Source: JAEMQF01 sp963791595
GTDB taxonomy: Bacteria; Pseudomonadota; Gammaproteobacteria; Burkholderiales; Burkholderiaceae_C
NCBI GenBank assembly: GCA_963791595.1
Contig: CAWBTF010000002.1
Coordinates: 62,001-126,000 of the forward strand
Direction of reading: 5' to 3'
DNA length: 64,000 nt
Part shown: in pieces, positions 17,064 through 27,120 of the stretch
Layout of the letters: the number at the start of each line of letters is the position of its first letter
Numbering within the stretch: the first letter of the stretch is position 1
The notes under the pieces: generated by a model
What the model saw: only the letters and a program-made list of their open reading frames with translations
Databases searched by the model: none
Told to the model about the DNA's origin: nothing
Program-made: the position numbers and the translations under genes

Positions 17064-19548
17064 ATGAACTGCATCTTCTGGACAACGGGCCTTGCGCGCG
17101 CACTCGTCGGTTCGGCCGCGCTGGCCTTGGCTGCCTGCGGCGGCAGTTCGACGCCGCCACCCCCGCCCGCACCGGTCACGCAGACGATCAGCGCCGCCGC
17201 CGGCGGCACGATCAATGGGCCTGGCGGCGTGGTGCTGACGATTGCGCCAGACGCGCTGGCTGCGGACACCGCCATCACGATCGCGATCGACGACACCGGT
17301 GCACCGCCCTTGCCCGCGGCGCTGACGCCGCTGGCGGTACCGATGATTTCGCTGACTCCGCATGGCACCACATTCAGCGTTCCGGTCACGCTGTCGGTTC
17401 CGGTGCCCGCAGGCCAGGAGCTTGTCGTCGTCAAGACCAACGAGCGGCGTGACGGCTGGGAGGCGCTGGTGCCGGTGCGAATCCGGTGACCGGGTCGAGA
17501 CCGCGTTCACGAGCTTTTCTCACTACGGCGTTGTGGCCTGCGTCGGCCCACTGCCGTACACGAATCCCGCGTGTGGCGGCCCTGGGCAGCAGCCCCCGCC
17601 GCAGATCATCGGCGAGCCGCGCGACAGCCCGCCGCTGGGCGAGGGCCCGTGCCTGTCGTGTTTCTGGATCTTCCGCGTCGATGCCATCGGCCGCGCGCCG
17701 CTGAGCTATGCATGGATGAGGAACGGAGTCTTCATCGGCAACGAAACCAATCGCGACATCCTCGTCAACCCGACGCTCTTCGCCGACAACGGCGCACGCT
17801 ACAGCGTGCGGGTGACCGACGCCGACGGTCGCAGCGTCACGAGCCGCGCCGCGCTGTTGACCGTGAACGCCGGGCTGCCCACGATCGTCAACGATCCGGC
17901 GGATGCGCAGGCGATCGAGGGCGGCACGGCGACGTTCACCGCGGCGTCGACCTCATCGATTGCGCAGACGCTGCAATGGAAGCGCTGCAACGCGAGTGCA
18001 CTGTGCCCCGCCGCGACGCCGGCCTGGCCCGACATCGCGGGACAAACCGGCACCGTGTTGAGCCTCGCCGCGGTGCCGTTGACCGACAACGGCACGCAGC
18101 TGGCGTTCTGCGCGAGCAACGCCAGCGGCACGAGTTGCAGTCGCACGGCGACGCTGACGGTGCTGTCGGCGCCGGCGCAGCCGGTGATCGTCACGGCGCC
18201 GCAGCCGATCACGGTCGCCGTCGGGGCGAGTGCGGGTTTCACGGTCGTGGCCTCGGGTGGATCGTTGACCTACGAATGGCAAAGCGGCCGCGATGGCGTC
18301 AACTTCACGCCTGAGCTTCGCTGCGGCAACAACGCGAACTGCACGCTGTCCAACGTCCTGCTCGCCGATGACGGCCTGCTGCTGCGCGTTCGCGCGTTCA
18401 ACAGCGCGGGCACCGCGACGAGCGCGCCCCCGGCCTTGCTGACAACGCGGCTCGCGGCGGGCATTGCCTTGGCACGCCTGGGCGGCGGAACCACCGACTC
18501 GGTTGGGCTTCGCGGTGACGGCCGACTCGTGGCCTGGGGCCTGTCGCTGGGAAGTACGACGGGGGTACCGAGCCCGCAGCTCGGCATTCCCTCGGACATC
18601 GCGACGCTTGCCGCCGGCAACGATCACAAGCTCGCGATTCGCGCCAATGGCGAGCTGGTGATCTGGGGCAGCAACAGCCATGGGCAACTTGGCGACGGCA
18701 CCAGCATCGACCAACCCAACCCGGCGCGGCTTCATCCCGGCTTCGTCGCGATGCGCAGCGTGGCTGCGGGCATTGGGCAACCCACGGCGCCGAGGGGAGA
18801 CAACGCGCTGTTCTCGCTTGCGGTGACCGCGGCGAACGGCCAGGTGTTCGCGTGGGGCACCAACCTTTCAGGCCAACTCGGCATCGGTACCACGACCGAG
18901 CAGCGTTCACCGGTTGCGGTCGGCCGCATCTCGGGTGTGGTCGGCATTGCAGCCGGCGGGGGACATGTGCTCGCACGTCGCGGCGACGGTTCCGTGTGGG
19001 TCTGGGGCCGCAACACCTCGGGGCAACTCGGTACCGGCAACACAACCGCGAGCCTGCTGCCGATGCCGATCGCCTTGGCCGACATCGTCGCGGTAGCCGC
19101 CGGCGCGGAATTTTCGGTCGCGCTGCGCAGCGACGGCACGGTATTGACGTGGGGTTCAGGCCTCAACGGCAGGCTCGGCAACGGCAGCGCGCTGTCGCGC
19201 AGCGTGCCGGCGCCCATTGCGCTGCCGGCGCCGGCGATCGGTATCGCCACCGGCGCGCAACACGCGCTCGCACTGCTGCTCGATGGCCGCGTGTACGCGT
19301 GGGGCCGCAACGATGGGGGACAGACCGGCACCGGCAGCGTGGCGTCCGCCGTGCATACGCCGCAGCGCGTCGTCGCACCACTGCCGGCCAACATTGTCGC
19401 GATTGGCGCAGGCACCGCGCATTCGCTCGCGCTCGACGCCGCTGGAAACGTCTGGGGCTGGGGATTGAACAGCGCACGCCAACTCTTTGACGGCACGACC
19501 GAGAACCGCTTCACGCCCGTGCAAGTCCAGGGTGTGAATCTGAATTGA
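17064..19548 (+). CDS. Large lipoprotein with RCC1-type seven-blade propeller (frameshift near 17480)
   Basis: Signal and lipobox: ALVGSAALALAACGG, Cys near residue 28. The N-terminal module (GGTINGPGGVVLTIAPDAL) is a relative of that in the gene before it. The first frame stops at 17489 (VPVRIR), while the next reads on from GDRVETAFTSFSHYGVVAC; a one-base shift around 17470-17484 is inferred. Then come three Ig-like domains (~residues 180-460) and seven RCC1 repeats with the W-G-x-N/S-x-x-G-Q-L-G pattern (VIWGSNSHGQLGDG, VFAWGTNLSGQLGIG, VWVWGRNTSGQLGTG and others), which should form one propeller. Expected to be surface-anchored. Ligand unknown. Confidence 0.8.
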
Positions 19549-19702
19549 CTTCAGCGCAGAACCCTCATGAGCTTGATCACCCGGACGCCACGCTTCACTT
19601 CATCGACGAGGCGAGTTCACATGTTTGCTGGGCCGCGGCGCGGGGGCGGAAGCCGCGCCGTGGGCCCGGCGGCGTTCGCGTTGACGCGCAGCCGGTGAGC
19701 CG

Positions 19703-20551
19703 CTACAACCTCTGCCCGCCGCTCGCCTCGATGCGCTGGCCCGTGACCCAGCGGCCCGCTTCGCTGACGAGGAAGACGATGACATCGGCGATGTCGGCCG
19801 GCTGACCGACGCGCCGCAGCGCGATGCCCTGGGCGATCTGCTGGCTGATCTGCGGGTCCTTGGCGCCCGGGTGCATGTCGGTGGCGGTGGCACCCGGCAG
19901 CACCGCGTTGACGGTGATGCCGCGCGGCCCCAGGTGCGCGGCCAGCAGCACCGTCAAGGCCTCGAGCCCGGCCTTGGCCGGCGCGTAGGCCGCCATTTCG
20001 GGATAGGCCACACGCGTCCCCATCGACGACACGTTGACGATGCGCCCGCCGCTGCGCAGCCGCGCGCAGGCGTGCTTGATCATGAAGAACGGTGCCTTCA
20101 GGTCGACTTGCAGCGTGCGGTCGAAGTCTTGCTCGCTCACGTCCTCGATCACCTGGCGCCGGCCCGTCCCCGCGTTGTTGACCAGGATGTCGAACTGCCG
20201 CGAACCGAAGCGCTGCTCGAGTTCGCGGTCCAGCGCTGCGTAAAGGCGCGCCGGCGCAGCGGGGTCGGCCAGGTCGGCCTGCAACGCGAAGGCCACACCG
20301 CCCTGGGCGCCGATGCGCTCCACCACCTCCAGCGCCGCGGCCTCGCTGGCGTTGTAATGCACGACCACCGTGGCGCCGCAGCCTGACAGGCGCAACGCGG
20401 TTTCACGGCCGATGCCGCGGCTCGCGCCGGTGACCAGGGCGATCTTGCCTTCCAGGCCGCGCCCCGAGCCGGTGCCGACGGCCGCCCGCGCATCGCTCGA
20501 GTTGTCTCGCTCCATCTTGTCATCGGGCATCGCTGCTCCAGAGTCTGCCAA
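19703..20551 (-). CDS. SDR-family oxidoreductase (FabG-like)
   Basis: About 282 residues including a 30-residue polar N-terminal extension; an internal start at MPDDKMERD is possible. The NAD(P)-binding TGASRGIG lies near residue 41, with NNAG, the catalytic Ser in VSSMGTRVAY, and YAPAKAG (Tyr-x-x-x-Lys). The C-terminus (GQRIEASGGQRL) has a near-standard SDR ending. It resembles 3-oxoacyl-ACP reductases, but the substrate is uncertain. It is divergent from the FAD oxidase at 20615 and convergent with the RCC1 lipoprotein. Confidence 0.88.
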   Translation of the reverse strand: MADSGAAMPDDKMERDNSSDARAAVGTGSGRGLEGKIALVTGASRGIGRETALRLSGCGATVVVHYNASEAAALEVVERIGAQGGVAFALQADLADPAAPARLYAALDRELEQRFGSRQFDILVNNAGTGRRQVIEDVSEQDFDRTLQVDLKAPFFMIKHACARLRSGGRIVNVSSMGTRVAYPEMAAYAPAKAGLEALTVLLAAHLGPRGITVNAVLPGATATDMHPGAKDPQISQQIAQGIALRRVGQPADIADVIVFLVSEAGRWVTGQRIEASGGQRL

Positions 20552-20614
20552 GGGTTAATGCGCAATCGCGGCCCGGCTGCGCTCGTGTCTACTGGCGCAA
20601 ATGATGTCACGGCC

Positions 20615-21938
20615 ATGAACGACCCGAATCTGGACCCCTCGCGGATGCCACCCTCACTGTGGGCGGCATCCGCGCCACCGGCGCCGGCCACGCAGGCGCT
20701 GCCCGAGGGCGAGCACCGCTGCGAGCTGCTCGTCGTGGGCGGCGGTTTCAGCGGGCTCACCGCGGCGCTGGCCGGCGCGCGGCGCGGCGCCGACACGGTG
20801 TTGCTGGAGGCCGCCGAGATCGGCTGGGGCGCCTCGGGGCGCAACAACGGCCAGGTGATTCCCACGCTGACGCGCGCCGACCCCGATATTCTGGTGCGCG
20901 AGTTCGGCACTGAGCACGGCGAAGCGCTGGTCGGGCTGCTGCGCGATTCCGCTAACGTGGTCTTCGAGCTGATCCGCGAATTGCGCATCGACTGCGAAGC
21001 GGTGCAGAACGGCTGGGTGCAGCCGGCGCACCGAGCCAGCCGCCTGGCGCTATCGCGATCGCGTCACGATCAATGGCAGAAGCGCGGCGCGCCGGTGGAA
21101 ATGCTGAGCCGCGAGCAGGTGGCCGCGATCACGGGGTCCGACTTCTGGCATGGCGGCTGGCAGAACCGCTCGGGCGGGCACATCAACCCGCTGGCCTTCG
21201 CGCGCGGCCTGGCCGGCGCGGCGCTCGCTTCAGGCGTGCGCGTGCACACCCGCTCCCCCGTGACGGGCCTCGAGCGCCGCGGTGACGATTGGCTCGCGCG
21301 CGTGGGCCAATCCACCATCAAGGCGCGCCGCGTGATCCTCGCTACGCATGGCTATACGGGGCTGAGTCGCGCCATCGCCCTGGCCCGGCCTGGCGCAATG
21401 CTTCGTGCCGGTGCGTTCCTATCAAATGGCGACGCAGCCGCTGCCTGACAAACTGCGCGCCAGCGTCCTGCCCGGCAACCACGCGATGTCCGACACCCAG
21501 GCCGACCTGCACTTCGCGCGGCTCGACGCGCGCGGCCGCCTGGTCAGCGGCGGCGCGCTGATCTTCGCGGCGAACTGGGACGCGCGCCTGCGCGCTCGCA
21601 TCGGGCAGCGGCTGCTCAAGCTCTATCCGCAATTGAGCGAACTCGGCGGCGTGCGCTTCGAGCATCTGTGGCACGGCACCTTTGCCGCCACGCCGGACCA
21701 GCTGCCGCGCTTTCACCGCCTGGGCGATGGGCTCTACACGTGGCTGGGCTGCAATGGCCGCGGCGTCGCGTTCGCCAGCGCGCTCGGGCCGGTGCTGGCC
21801 GACGCGGCGTTGGGGCCGAACGGCAAACACATCGCCTTGCCGTTCGAGGCGCCACGCCGGATCTTTGCGCATGCCTTGGTCAAGCGCATGGCGATCGGTG
21901 CGATGGCGTTGTTTCGCTGGCGCGATGGGCGGGATTGA
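20615..21938 (+). CDS. FAD-dependent oxidoreductase of the DAO family (frameshift near 21380)
   Basis: The Rossmann motif LLVVGGGFSGLTAALAGARRG lies near residue 37, followed by WGASGRNNGQVIP, typical of the glycine/gamma-glutamylputrescine oxidase group. The first frame ends at 21448. The C-terminal half continues from 21381 in another frame with FVPVRSYQMATQPLPDKLR and closes with YTWLGCNGRGVAFASALG, the FAD-binding C-terminal motif. The join around 21379 needs removal of one base. Restored length is about 440 residues, normal for the family. The ATG at 20615 fits homologue length better than one at 20558. Likely oxidises an amine. Substrate unknown. Confidence 0.82.
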
Positions 21939-22289
21939 GGCGGTTGCACGCCGTCCCATTCGGCGGTTGGTATCGGCCATCAGGAAACCTCTGAACACTG
22001 CTGCGCCACGTGGTATGCGACAACGCCCGCATGGGATGGACCTTGTCACCTGTGGTGGAGCGTTGGGTCCCGACGCGATACTCTATTTCCTCAACATCAC
22101 GTTCGCACTGAACACTTGGCCGCTGTCGAGCATCAGGAACACTGCGCGGCAGCCGGGGCAGGAACCCGCTGGAGGATGCCATCGCGCGAGGTGCCCGAAA
22201 CCTCGTCAGCTTCTTGCTGGGTGACGGTCGCTGGGCAAGGCGAACTTCCCCGGCCGATGATGCGTGCAGGGCCCACGCCCCTCAGTGCG
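21939..22289. other. Intergenic region between convergent genes
   Basis: About 350 bases between the ends of the FAD oxidase and the FG-GAP lipoprotein. Less GC-rich in places (around 22080-22130). No gene, strong hairpin or repeat was recognised. Short open frames on both strands look like chance frames. Confidence 0.4.
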
Positions 22290-24494
22290 TCACGGCGCCA
22301 AGAAGGCGTACGCGGCGCCCCGGAATTCCCCGCTCGCGCCGGCCGCGAGGGTGTCGGCCGTCAACGCGAGGCTGTTGCCGAAGACGCCGGCCGGCACGGT
22401 GTTCGCCGACTTCAGGTAGTCGACCTGGCTCCACGTGGTGCCGGCGCGGCGGAACACGAATGCAGCGCCGCCGTTGCTGACGTTGTTGTTGCGCTGGTCC
22501 CCGTTCGCGCCCGTCGCGTTGCTGTCCTCAAACGGGCTGCCCACGGCGAGGATGTCGCTGGCCAGCGCGACGCTCCAGCCGAAGTTGTCGAAGAGGTCGG
22601 GGAACAGCGCCTTGATGTAGACCTGCTGGCTCCAAGCCGAGCCGGTGCGCGTGAAGACATAGACGGCACCACTGTCTGCGCCACCCGTCACGTTCTGGTT
22701 GGCGCCGACACCCGAGCCGAAGTTGCTCTCCTTGGGCGCACCCACCGCGAGCGAGTCACCCGACAGCGTCACGCTCCAGCCGAAGGATGCGAGAGACCGG
22801 GTGTTGGACGCCTTCACGTAGGCCTGTTGCGACCACACGCCGCCCGTGGAGATGTAGACGTAGACCGCGCCGCTGCCGGCGGCGGCGCCGGTGATGGTGC
22901 CGTTGACGCCCGTCGCGAAGTTGCCTTCGTGGTACGCACCGACGGCGATCGTGCTCCCGGAGATGGCGACGCTGTAGCCGAACTCGTCACTCGTGCCGGT
23001 GTTCGAGGCTTTCAGGTAGGCGGTCTGCGTCCACGCCGTGCCGTTGCGCGAGAACACGTAGGCGGCACCGCTGCTCGCCTTGCTGTTGTCGGCGCCGTTG
23101 CCGTTGACTCCGGTGGCACCACCGGCCTCTAGATGCGCGCCCACGACCACGGTGTCGCCGGCGATAGCAACGCTGTTGCCGAACTCGTCGCCGGCGCCGG
23201 TGTTGGCGGCCTTCAGGTAGGCCTGCTGCGACCACACGCTGGCGCTGCGCGTGTACACGTAAGCGGCTCCGCTCGCGAAGGCCGAGTTGTCGGCCTGGTT
23301 GCCGTTGACGCCGATCGCAGCGCCGTCCTCGTTCGGGGCGCCGACGACCAGCGTGTCGCCCGACAGTGCTACGCTGACCCCAAAGCGGTCGCCCGCCTCG
23401 GCGTTCGACGCCTTGACGATCGCCTGCTGCGTCCACACGCCGTTGGTGCGCGCGTACACGAATACGGCGCCGGCGTTGCTGTCGTCGCCCGGCGAGCCCA
23501 CCGCCAAGGTGTCGCCCGCCAGCGCGATACTGGTTCCGAAAAGGGCGCTGGTGTTCGGCGGCACCAGCGGCGCCTGCGGCGCGAACCGGGGCTGCGGCGT
23601 GGGCAGGAAGGCTGCCACCACGAACGCGCCTTGGTCCAGCGTCAGTACGCACGGACCGGTGCCGGTGCACCCACCGCTCGTCCAACCCGCGAACACCGTT
23701 CCGACCGCGGTCAGGGTTACCTGCTGCGTCTTATCGAACACCGCCACGCAGGCCGAGGTGCAGTCGATGCCAGCCGGGTTCGAAATGACCCGGCCGGAGC
23801 CCGAGATCTGCACGTTCAAGGTCGGCCGGCTGAAGTTCGCGGTGACGACGACACTCGAGGTCAAGGTGAGGGTGCAGCCTGCCGTTCCCGAGCAGCCGCC
23901 GCCTGACCAGCCCGTGAAGTTGGAGGCAGCGTTGGGCTGCGCGGTCAACGTCACCTGCGTGCCCGGTGCGTAGCTGCCACACGGGCCGCTCGGTCCGCCG
24001 TTGGCACTGCAACCGACGGCGCCGCCGCCGCCGTTCGCCGACGCCGTGGTCGCCGTCACGCTCGGCGATGCGGCGGTGAGGGTGAAGGCAGGGCGCACGG
24101 TGGAGTCGGCCGTGAGAGTGATTGCGCAGTCGCCGACCGTCCCGTTGCACCCCGCGGCACCTGCCGTGCCGTCCAGCCAACCGGTAAAGGCCGATCCTGT
24201 ACCGGCCGTCGCTCGCAACACCAGCGCCGTGCCGGCGGGGTATGAAGCCGCGCAGGCGGCAAAGGTGCCGCTCTGCACACTGCAAGTGACGGTGCCGATG
24301 CCGGTGGCGGCGTTCGGCAGCAGCCTCAAGACGTTGGGTGGCGTCGGCGTCGTGGGTGGCGAGGCGCCGCCTCCACCGTCGCCACCGCCACCGCCACCGC
24401 CACCGCCACCGCAAGAGGCCAGCAGCAGGGTCCAGGCGAGAGCCCATACCAACCCGCCAAGACGGGGCCGGTGAGTCCGCGTGCGTGTCTCCAT
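22290..24494 (-). CDS. Large lipoprotein with FG-GAP (integrin-type) propeller
   Basis: 734 residues. The start METRTRTHR follows GGAGGA in the minus strand. Lipobox: WTLLLASCGG, Cys near residue 26, followed by a ten-glycine run. Residues ~50-300 carry InlB-like repeats with the pattern FTGW/FAGW and closely spaced cysteines (for example FTGWSGGGCSGTAGC). Residues ~310-730 hold seven FG-GAP repeats (FGTSIALAGDTLAVGSP, FGVSVALSGDTLVVGAP, and so on), enough for one seven-blade propeller. Such domains often bind calcium and mediate adhesion. It is 73 bases downstream of livF on the same strand but is probably independent. Confidence 0.82.
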   Translation of the reverse strand: METRTRTHRPRLGGLVWALAWTLLLASCGGGGGGGGGGDGGGGASPPTTPTPPNVLRLLPNAATGIGTVTCSVQSGTFAACAASYPAGTALVLRATAGTGSAFTGWLDGTAGAAGCNGTVGDCAITLTADSTVRPAFTLTAASPSVTATTASANGGGGAVGCSANGGPSGPCGSYAPGTQVTLTAQPNAASNFTGWSGGGCSGTAGCTLTLTSSVVVTANFSRPTLNVQISGSGRVISNPAGIDCTSACVAVFDKTQQVTLTAVGTVFAGWTSGGCTGTGPCVLTLDQGAFVVAAFLPTPQPRFAPQAPLVPPNTSALFGTSIALAGDTLAVGSPGDDSNAGAVFVYARTNGVWTQQAIVKASNAEAGDRFGVSVALSGDTLVVGAPNEDGAAIGVNGNQADNSAFASGAAYVYTRSASVWSQQAYLKAANTGAGDEFGNSVAIAGDTVVVGAHLEAGGATGVNGNGADNSKASSGAAYVFSRNGTAWTQTAYLKASNTGTSDEFGYSVAISGSTIAVGAYHEGNFATGVNGTITGAAAGSGAVYVYISTGGVWSQQAYVKASNTRSLASFGWSVTLSGDSLAVGAPKESNFGSGVGANQNVTGGADSGAVYVFTRTGSAWSQQVYIKALFPDLFDNFGWSVALASDILAVGSPFEDSNATGANGDQRNNNVSNGGAAFVFRRAGTTWSQVDYLKSANTVPAGVFGNSLALTADTLAAGASGEFRGAAYAFLAP

Positions 24495-24567
24495 ACTGTT
24501 TCCTCCGAAGTAGGGCCGCGATTTGGCAGATGGCCGAGTCCCGTCCACCTTTGACGCAAGCCGAACG

Positions 24568-25326
24568 TCAGCTGACCCCTGCGCTTCCGACGCCGGCGGC
24601 AACGGGTCCCGCGCCCCCCAGATACGCATCGCGCACGCGCGGGTCCTCGCGCAACTGCGCGGCCGGGCCGGACAGCACAACACGGCCGCCCTCCATCACA
24701 TGGGCGTGGTCGGCCACCTTGAGTGCGCCGCGCACGTTTTGTTCGACGAGCAGGATCGACGTTCCCGCCTCGCGAATGCGCGCGATCAATTCGAAGATTT
24801 GCTGCACGATCTTGGGCGCCAGACCGAGCGACGGTTCGTCCAGCAGCAACAGGCGCGGCCGGCTCATCAGCGCGCGGCCGATGCACAACATCTGCTGCTC
24901 GCCGCCGGAAAGCGAACCCGCCTGCTGCGCGATGCGCTGCGCGAGGATGGGGAAGTGCTGCAACACCTCGTGCAGCGTCGCTTCGAAGCGCGAACGCGCC
25001 ATTGCGCCAAAGCCGAGCACCAGGTTCTCGCGCACGCTCATGTTGGAAAAGATCTGCCGACCTTCGGGCGCCTGCGCCAAACCCTTGGCGACGATTTTGT
25101 GCGGCGCCAGGTTGCCGATGGGCTCGCCGGCGAAGTGGATGGTTCCGGAATCGGCGCGGTAGATGCCCGAGATCGCACGCATCAGCGTCGTCTTGCCCAC
25201 GCCGTTGGCGCCCAGCACGGTGATCACGCCGCGTTCCGGAACGACCAGGTTCACGTCGCTGAGGATGTGCTGAATCCCCATGCGCACACCCAGGCCCTCG
25301 ACGCGCAGCAAGGCTTGTGCGCTCAT
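24568..25326 (-). CDS. livF: Branched-chain amino acid ABC transporter ATP-binding protein LivF (second operon)
   Basis: 252 residues. Contains Walker A GANGVGKTT (near residue 39), LivF-type QAPEGRQIFSNMSVRENL, signature SLSGGEQQM, Walker B LLLLDEPSLGLAP, and VEQNVRGAL. An unusual Ala/Gly/Val-rich tail of about 15 residues follows the normal DAYLG ending. It overlaps livG by 4 bases (ATGA). A decayed relative is found at 10130-10289. Confidence 0.93.
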   Translation of the reverse strand: MSAQALLRVEGLGVRMGIQHILSDVNLVVPERGVITVLGANGVGKTTLMRAISGIYRADSGTIHFAGEPIGNLAPHKIVAKGLAQAPEGRQIFSNMSVRENLVLGFGAMARSRFEATLHEVLQHFPILAQRIAQQAGSLSGGEQQMLCIGRALMSRPRLLLLDEPSLGLAPKIVQQIFELIARIREAGTSILLVEQNVRGALKVADHAHVMEGGRVVLSGPAAQLREDPRVRDAYLGGAGPVAAGVGSAGVS

Positions 25327-26132
25327 GCCTCGCCCGTTCCGAGATAGGCGTCGAGCACGGCCGGGTCCTGCTGCACCTCGGCGGCGGACGCATCGGCGAT
25401 CTTGCGGCCGAAGGCGAGCACGATGACGCGGCTGCACACGCGCATCACCAGGGACATGTCGTGTTCCACGAGCACGATGGTCAGGCCTTCGGCGCGCAGG
25501 CGCTCGATGAACGCGGCGAGTTCGGCCGTTTCGGCGGTGTTCAGGCCGGCGGCGGGCTCGTCGAAGATCAGCAGCTTGGGGCCGCCCGCGAGCGCCCGGG
25601 CGATCTCGAGCATCTTGCGCTTGCCGTAGGAGAGGTTGGCGGCGAGTTGGTCGGCGTCGGCGCTCAAGCCCACCTTGTGAAGCATGCGCGAGCTGACCTC
25701 GCCGATGCGCGCGGCGCGCGCCCGCCCGCCGCGCGTGAAGGCGTCGCGCAGCCTGATGCGACCGATCGCACCCACCGAGACGTTGTCGAACACCGTCATG
25801 TTCGGGAAGATGCGCAGGTTCTGGAAGGTGCGGCCCACGCCGAGCCGCGCTACCTCGAACGGCCGCCTGCCCGTGATGACCTGGCCTTCGAACAGCACCT
25901 CGCCCATCGACGGCGGCGTGACGCCCGAGATCAGGTTGAACAGCGTCGTCTTCCCCGCCCCGTTGGGGCCGATCAGGCCGACGAGTTCGCCGCGGTGAAT
26001 CTGTGCCGACACGTCGTCCACCGCCACGAGTCCGCCGAAGCGCCGCGTGAGGCCGCGCAATTCCAGGAGGGGCGGGAGCGAGGGTGCGAGCGAGGGCGCA
26101 GCCATGGGCGCCCCGGTCACGGCGCTCACCAT
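25323..26132 (-). CDS. livG: Branched-chain amino acid ABC transporter ATP-binding protein LivG (second operon)
   Basis: About 269 residues from the ATG that overlaps the livM stop; a later Met (MAAPSLAPS) is also possible. Walker A GPNGAGKTT, GVGRTFQNLRIFPNMTVFDN, signature NLSYGKRKMLEIARAL, Walker B LLIFDEPAAGLN and H-loop VEHDMSLVM are all canonical, unlike the divergent LivG at 4111. With LivF it forms the ATPase pair of the second liv importer, and gene overlaps on both sides indicate translational coupling. Confidence 0.92.
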   Translation of the reverse strand: MVSAVTGAPMAAPSLAPSLPPLLELRGLTRRFGGLVAVDDVSAQIHRGELVGLIGPNGAGKTTLFNLISGVTPPSMGEVLFEGQVITGRRPFEVARLGVGRTFQNLRIFPNMTVFDNVSVGAIGRIRLRDAFTRGGRARAARIGEVSSRMLHKVGLSADADQLAANLSYGKRKMLEIARALAGGPKLLIFDEPAAGLNTAETAELAAFIERLRAEGLTIVLVEHDMSLVMRVCSRVIVLAFGRKIADASAAEVQQDPAVLDAYLGTGEA

Positions 26133-27109
26133 GAGCTGCGCCCGCCCGCCGCCCCGCGGGACGGGCGCCATTGGCGGCGGATCAAGTCGAGCGCCGACAC
26201 TTCACCGACCAGCCCCTTGGGCAGGAACAGGATCGACAGCAACAGCACCGCGCCCACCACGATCATGCGGTAGCTGCCCAGATCGCGCAGCAGTTCCGGC
26301 AGGACCGACAGCAACACGGCGCCGACGATGGAACCGTAGAGGCTGCCCAGCCCCCCCACCACGACCATCGACAGAATCAGAATCGATTCGCCGAAGCGAA
26401 AACTCTCCGGGCCGATGTAGCCCGTGCTGTGCGCGAACAGCGCGCCCGCCACGCCGGCGAAAAAACACGCGACGCCGAAGCTCTCGAGCTTGAGGCGGGC
26501 GACGTCGATGCCCATCGCGTCGGCGCAGGCGTCGTCTTCGCGCAGCGCGCGCAGCGAATTGCCGTAGTAGGAGTGCACGATGCGGTGCATCGCCCACAAG
26601 GCGACGAGCATCGCGAACGCCGTCACGGCAAGGCTGACAAAGGTTCCGGTCTGCCCGAACAGGCTGATCGAAGGTATGCCGCGGATGCCCATCGGCCCGC
26701 GCGTGAAGCCGACCCAGTTGAGCATCGTCACGTAGAGAATCTCGCCGATGCCCAAGGTGGCCACGGCGAAGTAGATGCTGGTCAGGCGCATCGTCGGCAG
26801 CACCACGAGCGCACCGACGAACGCGGCCACCGCCCCTGCGGCGGGAATCGTCAAGGCGATCGGCCAGCCCCAGGCGGTGGACAACAGCGCCGCCGCGTAG
26901 GCGCCCACGCCGAAGAAGCCCGCATGCCCCAGGCTCAGCAGGCCGGCCGAACCGGTGATGAGGTTCATGCTCGCCGCGAGGATCACGAAAATCATCGTCG
27001 TGATCGCGATCTGGTTGAAGTAGCTCGACTTGAGCAGCGCCAGCGCCACGAGCAGCGCGACGAGCGCCGCGATCAGGATCGGATTCAAAAGCGACTTGAC
27101 GCGCTCCAT
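26126..27109 (-). CDS. livM: Branched-chain amino acid ABC transporter permease LivM (second operon)
   Basis: About 327 residues. Starts MERVKSLLNPILIAALV and has eight or more hydrophobic segments. Family signs are ASMNLITGSAGLLSLGHAGF near residue 45, the ATPase-contact loop LREDDACADAMGIDV near residue 215, and PKGLVGEVSALD near the end. It lies 11 bases after livH and overlaps livG by 7 bases. Confidence 0.93.
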   Translation of the reverse strand: MERVKSLLNPILIAALVALLVALALLKSSYFNQIAITTMIFVILAASMNLITGSAGLLSLGHAGFFGVGAYAAALLSTAWGWPIALTIPAAGAVAAFVGALVVLPTMRLTSIYFAVATLGIGEILYVTMLNWVGFTRGPMGIRGIPSISLFGQTGTFVSLAVTAFAMLVALWAMHRIVHSYYGNSLRALREDDACADAMGIDVARLKLESFGVACFFAGVAGALFAHSTGYIGPESFRFGESILILSMVVVGGLGSLYGSIVGAVLLSVLPELLRDLGSYRMIVVGAVLLLSILFLPKGLVGEVSALDLIRRQWRPSRGAAGGRSSW

Positions 27110-27120
27110 CGATGGCGACT

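Noticed and set aside
22290..24494. Long plus-strand frames over the FG-GAP gene
   Set aside because: They are antisense shadows. The minus strand encodes regular FG-GAP repeats and a lipobox.
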